Shown piece by piece: positions 57,851 to 64,000 of a stretch of DNA of 64,000 nt (positions are counted from its first letter, which is position 1; each line of letters opens with the position of its first letter). The notes below the pieces were generated by a model that was given only the letters and a program-made list of their open reading frames with translations, had not been told where the DNA came from and ran no database searches. The stretch lies in the NCBI RefSeq assembly GCF_963082655.1, contig NC_081554.1, positions 122,091,869-122,155,868 of the forward strand, read 5' to 3'. This stretch comes from Stomoxys calcitrans (Eukaryota > Arthropoda > Insecta > Diptera > Muscidae). The translations under genes were made by a program, and so were the position numbers.

Positions 57851-57860
57851 CAAACACACA
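57851..57860 (+). repeat. CAAACACACA target repeat between D3 and D4
   Basis: The only histone-derived sequence between the D3 tail and the D4 leader is this 10-bp H2B start-site repeat. Confidence 0.88.
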
Positions 57861-57982
57861 GGAGATTAGACAATTGGAAGCCGAGCAGCGCTCGAAGTGT
57901 AAACATCAAGTGTTAGAAGTGAACTTATACGAAGTGCAAAAGAAGTTAACTTTCGTAGTATTACGAAGTCTTGAAGTGCATC

Positions 57983-59842
57983 ATGAGTGATAGCAGTGGT
58001 GGTGCTATTGGCACCCCAGACGATGAGAATCGCATAGTAGTCAATTCTATGAACAATAGAAAACCGAGCATTAATGGTACTCTCAACGCCAATGTTGCCG
58101 AAGAAGAATTTTTAACAGCCGATGGTTTCCAGGTGGTTCAGAGTCGTGAATCCACGAAGAGAAAGAAAAACAGATCGGGAAATTCCGGCGACAGGGATTT
58201 CAAAAAATTGAAAGCCGATGCAGCAATAATAGAGCTCACGAGACAACTAGAGCAATTAAAAAATGATCATCAGATAGCCCTCCAGAAAATAAATGAGCTT
58301 ATGATGGTAAACAATCAATTAACATCAAAATTGGCCGGTGGAGACGCCAACATCAATCTCCAACCGCCAAATAATGTGAACTATTGCCAAACGACAACAA
58401 TGGCAAAAACGAATATAAATGCCGAAGCAGCCAACCCCCTCGGCAAAACTACAAAAACAACGGAAGTCGTCAACAACCCGACTAGAACTATCACAAAAGC
58501 CGATGTCATGCCGACAGCACATCATATAACAGCAACAGAGTGGAGCCTAGAAATCGACCATGAAATCGATATGGACATGAATGTAGATATAGCAGGGCAG
58601 CAGGCCACATTACCAGCCAACAAAGGAGCAGTGCCAAAACAGCCAGGGCAGCAACAACAACAACTGCAGAGAAATACTGAGAAGGAAGCCATGGATCATG
58701 AGAGAGGCCAAATTAATTCAACAACAAAGGGACCGACAACGTCAACAGGATCGAAAGGTAAGGCCAGCCCACCCGTCATAAAAATATATAATTCCAATTC
58801 GAAGGTATTGATAAGTAATGTTAAGGAGAGATTAGGACATAATCTTTTTTCACTGCATATTGTTAATAAGAACTTGATAAATCTTAAATTGAATACGAAT
58901 GGGGACCATGAGGTGATTAGGAAGTTTTTGGAGGAAAGGGGGGTCTCTCATTTCACCTTTACGCCGAGGGAGTTAAAACCGGTTTCGGTTATTATAAAGG
59001 GGTTGTCGGACACGTTTGACAAGGAGGATTTAGAGGGGTATATTAATGAGAATATGCCGGAGCTGGGTCTGAGGAATGTGGTCAAGCTGAGGGGTGACCG
59101 ATGGGTAGTCCAATTGGACAAGAGTGCTGATATAAAGGCTTTTCGGAGGCTTAGGTATCTGTTGAACTGCAGGGTTAGGGTTGAGACCCACAAGAGGAAG
59201 GGTCTGGTTCAGTGCCATAATTGCCAGAGGTTCGGGCATGTGTCCACTAATTGTAGAATGCCGTACAGATGCGTCAAGTGCGGCCAGTCGCATGGGGCCG
59301 GGAAATGCGAGGTCCCGAATAGAGAGCAGAATTGTCAGGAGACTTTGGAGAAGGACCCTGTGACCGGGGAGATAGTGAGGAGAATAGGTCGGCAGGTTCA
59401 CTGTGTTAATTGCGGGGTGGATGGCCACGTGGCCAGTTCAAAGGAGTGTCCAAAGAGGATAAGTCTCCTTAGGGAGATGGAGGAGAGGAAGTCGTTTGCG
59501 AGGGCGAATAATGTGAATAGAGCGGTGGGGCCCCGGAGAGAGGCGGTGGCGCCTAGTTTTGTGCAGCAGGGTAGGACCTTCGCTGGCGCTGTAGGGATGG
59601 CTGAGTCGGCCGGTTTACGGACTAGGGTGGATGCGGTACCGGTGTCTAGGGAAGCGTCTGGGCAGGTGGGAGCCGCGATGGGCTGGTTTGATGGGGAGCT
59701 GAAGAGGCTCATAGGAAAGGACTTTGTCACGTGCATGAGGAAGGTGAATGGGTTTGTCGACACATACAGGCGATATACGAATGATGATGAGAGATTGCAG
59801 GGCGTTTTCGGTCTGCTTCTTAGCCTGAGACTCTATGACTAG
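57983..59842 (+). CDS. ORF1 (gag-like RNA-binding protein) of D4
   Basis: ATG 57983 gives a 619-aa protein identical in variant residues to D1 (GTPDDEN, NRKPSING, PGQQQQQLQ). Coiled coil, linker, FTFTPREL fold and three CCHC knuckles are intact. Confidence 0.93.
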   Translation: MSDSSGGAIGTPDDENRIVVNSMNNRKPSINGTLNANVAEEEFLTADGFQVVQSRESTKRKKNRSGNSGDRDFKKLKADAAIIELTRQLEQLKNDHQIALQKINELMMVNNQLTSKLAGGDANINLQPPNNVNYCQTTTMAKTNINAEAANPLGKTTKTTEVVNNPTRTITKADVMPTAHHITATEWSLEIDHEIDMDMNVDIAGQQATLPANKGAVPKQPGQQQQQLQRNTEKEAMDHERGQINSTTKGPTTSTGSKGKASPPVIKIYNSNSKVLISNVKERLGHNLFSLHIVNKNLINLKLNTNGDHEVIRKFLEERGVSHFTFTPRELKPVSVIIKGLSDTFDKEDLEGYINENMPELGLRNVVKLRGDRWVVQLDKSADIKAFRRLRYLLNCRVRVETHKRKGLVQCHNCQRFGHVSTNCRMPYRCVKCGQSHGAGKCEVPNREQNCQETLEKDPVTGEIVRRIGRQVHCVNCGVDGHVASSKECPKRISLLREMEERKSFARANNVNRAVGPRREAVAPSFVQQGRTFAGAVGMAESAGLRTRVDAVPVSREASGQVGAAMGWFDGELKRLIGKDFVTCMRKVNGFVDTYRRYTNDDERLQGVFGLLLSLRLYD

Positions 59843-62765
59843 TTTGAAGTGTATTTTCTTGAATGTGAATTCCTTAGTGTCTCGCCAGAAGAGACACTAC
59901 TTGGAGCTGTTTGTGAGGGAGCACAGACCTGATGTACTACTGATAGCCGAGACGAAGTTATCAGCTAGGCACACATATGGTCTGCAGGGCTATACGGTCT
60001 TTAGGCAGGATCGGAGAGGGGGCAGCGCCGGTGGTGGTACGGCGATATGCTTGACGGACAGGTTGAGTGGGGAGAGGCTTGCGTCGGATTTCGGAAACGT
60101 CGAGGCTACAGTAGTCAGGATCAAAGGGACCGGGGGCAGGAGCGTCGTTGCCATGTCGTTGTACTTACGGCCGACTGAGGCGCTGGGAGTGGGAAGCCTC
60201 GATGCGGTCGAGGCAGTCATTGGGACTGATGAGGCGGTCATAGGCGCAGATCTTAATGCCAAGCATGGCTCATGGGGTGGGGTCCAGATGAACACAAGGG
60301 GGAGGGCGCTCTACGAGTGGCTGCTGTCGTGCCCGTCTTTGCTGGTTAGACCTACGGTTGGGCCGACAAGGTGTGCGATGGGGACAGGGTCGTATATAGA
60401 CATGATTCTGACTACTGTGGGTATTCGACCTACAGAGGGTGCCATGAGGAGGGGTGGACTGAGGATCGTGGATTTTGAATCCGATCATAAGGCGGTGGTG
60501 TTAGAGGCCACAACTATTGGGTTGCGGGCTGGAGAGAGGGTGGAGGTCTATGATTTCAATAGGATGGATGTCAGGGCCTTCAATCGGAAACTGGCCGAGA
60601 GGCTTGGATCGGAATTGCTCCCTAGGGATCGCAATGTGTTGCCGGCTGAGATAGATGAGGCAGTTGGAAAGCTTTCATCTGCTATTAATCAGACCATGGT
60701 AGAGACCATTAGGAAGGTTACGCCAAAGAGAGATGGGTTGCCGGAACTGCCGCCCGACATTTTGGATTTGATCCGCCAAAAGAAGACGCTCAGGAGGAGA
60801 GTACATAGGACTCTTGACCCGCAAGGCTACACCACTGCGAAGGCTATTATCAAGAGGATGAATAAACTGATTGGCGAGCGGATAGCAAGGTTTGAAGAGG
60901 AGTATTACCTTCGAAGGCTGCAGGCCATCTCCGCAGACAAGGACATGTACAGAAAGGTGAAGGGGCTGAGTGGTGCCCTAAGGAGAAGGGGAATCGATGA
61001 CTTGGTGGACTCGGGTGGCAGGAGAGCTGTGGCCGATCGAGAAAAGGCCGAGATACTAGCTAGTGAATTTGCGAGAATACAGGGGACTGCTGTAGCCGGA
61101 TACGCCCCTGATGACGATGAAGAGCCCTTGGCACCTATGGTGGATTTTGGCACAGACTATTTTGCAGATGGGACAGTGATCCCGGGATCGACCGCAGTAC
61201 CGTTACGGCTGGTCAAAGTGGAGGAAATAGGAGCCTATCTCAAGAGGCTAAATAACAAAAAGAGTTGTGGAGAAGACGGAATCCCGAATTTTGTTCTGAA
61301 GAGGGCTGGCAGAGGGGCATGGTCTGCCCTGACCCTAATATTCAACCACTCATTAAATGTTGGATATTTCCCTAAGGAGTGGAAGGTGTCCAAGGTTGTC
61401 GCAGTACCTAAACCGGGCAAGGATCCCACTGACCCAGGTGGATATAGGCCAATCTCGCTTCTATCGAACGTGGGGAAGCTGTTTGAGATAGTGATTCTGG
61501 AGAGGCTGAACGAACATCTCGATACGGAGGCTGTTCTTGGCGATTGCCAATTTGGTTTTAGAAGGCAGACCTCGACGGTACATGCACTGATGACCCTGAC
61601 GGACAGGGTGACAAGAAGGTTGAACGACCGCTGTGCTACCATAGCCGTCAGCTTGGATTTCCAGAAGGCCTTCGATACCGTGTGGCAGATGGGTATTGTA
61701 GAGAAGATGAGGACATTCGGTTTCGATCGGTATGTTGTTGCCTTGGTGGGGGAGTACCTCAGAGGCAGATCATTTGCTGTGGCCTTAGGGACCGTTAGGT
61801 CTGATACGAGGGCCGTGATGGCGGGGGTACCACAGGGCTCGGTGCTGGGCCCTGTACTGTACAACATATACTTAGCAGATATTCCTCTCCCACAGGGAGG
61901 GGAACTTCTGCTAATATATGCGGACGACATAATGGTGGCGTCCACTCATGCCAGCGCGAGGATAGCTGAGAGGAATTTGACCAGGTACCTGGAGACCCTC
62001 AGGATTTATTTCGACAGATGGAGACTCTCGCTCAACGTGGAGAAGTGCAGAACGATTATGTTCAAGGGCATCAAGAAGCGGATATTCAAGAACGCTAGGG
62101 GATATATACCTAGGGTGACCATCGGAGGGGAGGTGATTGCTAATGCAAGGGTCCTGAAGTACCTGGGCATTGTATTTCAAGAGGACATGACCTATACGCG
62201 TCATGTGGACCATGTCATGGCGAAGGGTAGGATGGCTTTCCAGGCATTGTACAGTGCCCTCGCGGGAAGGGGAGGCCTGAGCCGGAGGGTTAAACTGGCC
62301 ATATATAGACAGATTGTGCGTCCGTCGATGTCATACGGATTCCCGATATGGTTCTCCATATCATCTCATCAGATGGAGAGGATTCGGATGTTGGAGAGAA
62401 GGATCCTTAGATATTGTCTGGATCTCAGATGCAGGATGGATGAGGAAGGGCACTGGATCAGGCCTAGCTGTAGGAGGATATATGAATTGAGCGCTTTGGG
62501 CCGGATCGATGTATTTATGACACGGACTGCCCTTGATCAACTCTCGAAATGCTCCAGCCATCCAAATGAGATGGTAAGGGGCTGCGCTGTCTCTGATGAG
62601 ACTTTTGACCGATACATTCGACAAGGGGCATACTTACCCCCGGCCTCCTTGTTAAACATGTCCGAGAATGGGAAACTTTACGATGAGAATGGTCGGCTGC
62701 TGTTTTATCATAGACGGTTCCGAACATACGGTTTTGACGATCTTGTTTATCGTACTTCGCAATGA
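59835..62765 (+). CDS. ORF2 of D4, endonuclease-reverse transcriptase
   Basis: Intact 976-aa ORF identical to D2 and D3, with complete endonuclease and reverse transcriptase motifs and the 8-nt overlap with ORF1. The ORF ends DLVYRTSQ, followed by a 479-nt AT-rich 3' UTR. Confidence 0.95.
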   Translation: MTSLKCIFLNVNSLVSRQKRHYLELFVREHRPDVLLIAETKLSARHTYGLQGYTVFRQDRRGGSAGGGTAICLTDRLSGERLASDFGNVEATVVRIKGTGGRSVVAMSLYLRPTEALGVGSLDAVEAVIGTDEAVIGADLNAKHGSWGGVQMNTRGRALYEWLLSCPSLLVRPTVGPTRCAMGTGSYIDMILTTVGIRPTEGAMRRGGLRIVDFESDHKAVVLEATTIGLRAGERVEVYDFNRMDVRAFNRKLAERLGSELLPRDRNVLPAEIDEAVGKLSSAINQTMVETIRKVTPKRDGLPELPPDILDLIRQKKTLRRRVHRTLDPQGYTTAKAIIKRMNKLIGERIARFEEEYYLRRLQAISADKDMYRKVKGLSGALRRRGIDDLVDSGGRRAVADREKAEILASEFARIQGTAVAGYAPDDDEEPLAPMVDFGTDYFADGTVIPGSTAVPLRLVKVEEIGAYLKRLNNKKSCGEDGIPNFVLKRAGRGAWSALTLIFNHSLNVGYFPKEWKVSKVVAVPKPGKDPTDPGGYRPISLLSNVGKLFEIVILERLNEHLDTEAVLGDCQFGFRRQTSTVHALMTLTDRVTRRLNDRCATIAVSLDFQKAFDTVWQMGIVEKMRTFGFDRYVVALVGEYLRGRSFAVALGTVRSDTRAVMAGVPQGSVLGPVLYNIYLADIPLPQGGELLLIYADDIMVASTHASARIAERNLTRYLETLRIYFDRWRLSLNVEKCRTIMFKGIKKRIFKNARGYIPRVTIGGEVIANARVLKYLGIVFQEDMTYTRHVDHVMAKGRMAFQALYSALAGRGGLSRRVKLAIYRQIVRPSMSYGFPIWFSISSHQMERIRMLERRILRYCLDLRCRMDEEGHWIRPSCRRIYELSALGRIDVFMTRTALDQLSKCSSHPNEMVRGCAVSDETFDRYIRQGAYLPPASLLNMSENGKLYDENGRLLFYHRRFRTYGFDDLVYRTSQ

Positions 62766-63244
62766 GAGATCCCCTATGGGGGAAATAGAATTTGGAGAGA
62801 ATAATTTTATGACCTTTTTGTAAATACCTTAATAATTTTGCTTTCAAGAATGGATTGTTAATTTAAGTTTATGAACCTGTGAATATTATGTAAATACCTT
62901 TTTGAATTTTTGTTTTATTATGATTTCCTTTTTAGTTTTTGTTATGTAAATACGTTTTATTAGTTTTAAGTAGGAAATATAAAAAAACATTTGAGAGTTA
63001 GATCCTAGAGTTTTTCTTTACCTTTTTACTAGGGCAAATATGATAAGAGACTCCACGGGCTTTTAAAGTGGAACTAGAATGAAATAAGGATAATGGGTTT
63101 GGCTGGCCTACCAAAAACATTAGAATGTAAGAACTTTATAGAAATATATATATATATATGCTAAAGAAAATAAGACATAAGATCGTAGCTTATAAGGCAA
63201 AAATTGTTAAATGAAAAATATGGTAAATAAATAAATAAATAAAT

Positions 63245-63254
63245 CAAACACACA
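63245..63254 (+). repeat. CAAACACACA at the H2B side of D4
   Basis: Matches 57851-57860 and 50258-50267. It is the start of the normal H2B leader that follows (AAATCGTGAACAGTG). Confidence 0.88.
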
Positions 63255-63310
63255 AAATCGTGAACAGTGTTAAAAGTGTTTGTGTGACTTAAAAAAAAAA
63301 CCAAGTGAAA

Positions 63311-63685
63311 ATGCCTCCAAAAGCCAGTGGTAAAGCAGCAAAGAAGGCCGGCAAAGCCCAAAAGAACATCACTAAGGGTGACAAGACCAAGAGACGCACC
63401 AAGCGTAAGGAGAGTTATGCTATCTACATTTACAAAGTGTTGAAGCAAGTCCATCCCGATACTGGTATCTCCTCAAAGGCCATGAGCATCATGAACAGTT
63501 TCGTCAACGATATCTTTGAACGTATCGCCGCCGAAGCCTCCCGTTTGGCTCACTACAACAAGCGTTCCACCATCACCAGTCGGGAAATCCAAACTGCCGT
63601 CCGTCTATTATTGCCCGGTGAGTTGGCTAAGCACGCTGTCAGTGAAGGTACCAAAGCCGTTACTAAGTACACCAGCTCCAAGTAA
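63311..63685 (+). CDS. H2B: Histone H2B in inverted orientation, promoter displaced by D4
   Basis: ATG 63311 gives the same 124-aa H2B as the copy at 8089, with complete fold and C-terminus. Here it lies on the plus strand, opposite to the other H2B genes. Only the leader from CAAACACACA remains upstream, and the D3-D4 pair separates it from the H3 promoter at 52403. The 3' stem-loop is intact. The orientation fits an inversion of an H2B-H1-H3 block through opposed D elements, which predicts H1 and H3 on the minus strand beyond the window. Confidence 0.97.
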   Translation: MPPKASGKAAKKAGKAQKNITKGDKTKRRTKRKESYAIYIYKVLKQVHPDTGISSKAMSIMNSFVNDIFERIAAEASRLAHYNKRSTITSREIQTAVRLLLPGELAKHAVSEGTKAVTKYTSSK

Positions 63686-63731
63686 ATGGCATACTTATTT
63701 CGTCGTACAATATTTTCCCTACAACATCAAA

Positions 63732-63747
63732 GGCCCTTTTCAGGGCC
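63732..63747 (+). terminator. Histone 3' stem-loop of the inverted H2B
   Basis: GGCCCTTTTCAGGGCC, 46 nt after the stop, followed by an AAAAAAGAGAC purine tract. Confidence 0.95.
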
Positions 63748-64000
63748 ACAAAATAAATTAAAAAAGAGACTTAATTCGTTATTCAACTAAAATTAATTTA
63801 TATTTACAAATTTAAAGAAAAAATATATCTACCACTCACCCTCACATTGCCCTTATTACTTTTTTAAAATAAAATATGTATACTACCCATACTCTAATAT
63901 TGCCCTCCTTGCTTAGCACCATCTACATCTACAGTAATATGATCAACACATATTGCTCTTATGCTCAAACACTCGGTATGCAACGTTGTATTGATGTTCG
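63748..64000. other. Start of an inverted H2B-H1 spacer
   Basis: Reverse complement of the H1-H2B spacer seen at about 7780-8026. No feature is recognised; an H1 gene on the minus strand would be expected next. Confidence 0.75.

Larger units (their letters stand above)
57861..63244 (+). mobile_element. Non-LTR retrotransposon, family D, copy D4, at the H2B start site
   Basis: Complete D element whose 3' tail joins the H2B leader CAAACACACAAAATCG on the plus strand, in H2B sense. The leader before the core 5' end is GGAGATTAGACAATTGGAA (57861-57879). Both ORFs are open. The 3' UTR lacks about 15 nt near 63122 that are present in D3. Its right flank is an inverted histone unit. Confidence 0.94.

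Overview
This window is a stretch of a replication-dependent histone gene array from an insect, most likely a brachyceran fly. The gene order and orientation are H4(-) H3(+) H1(+) H2B(-) H2A(+), as in the Drosophila histone repeat. H4/H3 and H2B/H2A share divergent promoters, every intact gene ends in a histone 3' stem-loop, the spacers are AT-rich, and the unit copies are almost identical. I cannot name the species.

About three quarters of the window is nine copies of GC-richer, two-ORF non-LTR retrotransposons of the R1/jockey type. ORF1 carries three CCHC knuckles; ORF2 carries an APE-like endonuclease and a reverse transcriptase. I sort them into five families (labels are mine): A (1-4182, -), B (8535-13671, -), C (15923-21501, +), E1 (25722-31438, +) and E2 (33714-39424, -), D1 (39440-44839, -), D2 (44850-50257, -), D3 (52436-57850, +) and D4 (57861-63244, +). 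All four D copies have both ORFs open and look recently active.

Layout from left to right: A inside H4; H3 (4535), H1 (6518), H2B (8089); B inside the H2B start; H2A (13972), H4 (15366, tail deletion); C in the H3 leader; H3 (21576), H1 (23560), broken H2B (25142); E1 in the H2A leader; partial H2A, full H2A (31953), H4 (33340); E2 in the H4 leader; D1 and D2 in tandem; H2A (50473), H4 (51860); D3 and D4 in tandem; H2B (63311, inverted), and spacer.

The central observation is that the insertions are not scattered. Wherever a junction can be read against an uninserted copy, the element 3' end lies 18-23 nt downstream of the first T of the histone TATA box. For C, E1, E2 and D the other end lies 32-35 nt downstream, at the expected transcription start site. 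This holds at H2A, H2B, H3 and H4, whose sequences differ there, and D alone occurs at three of them. Every element is in the sense orientation of the gene it enters, so it takes over the histone promoter and leaves the gene with only a leader. I read this as a set of R1-like elements that recognise core-promoter position in histone genes. I do not know a described counterpart.

The array is also rearranged. H4(33340)-E2-D1-D2-H2A(50473) lacks H3, H1 and H2B, as expected from recombination between direct D copies. D3-D4-H2B(+) is an inversion, as expected from recombination between opposed D copies. No H2B in the window has both an intact ORF and its own promoter. The two H4 genes that keep promoters carry coding changes. 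Misassembly of these long inverted repeats must be excluded before the large-scale order is trusted.
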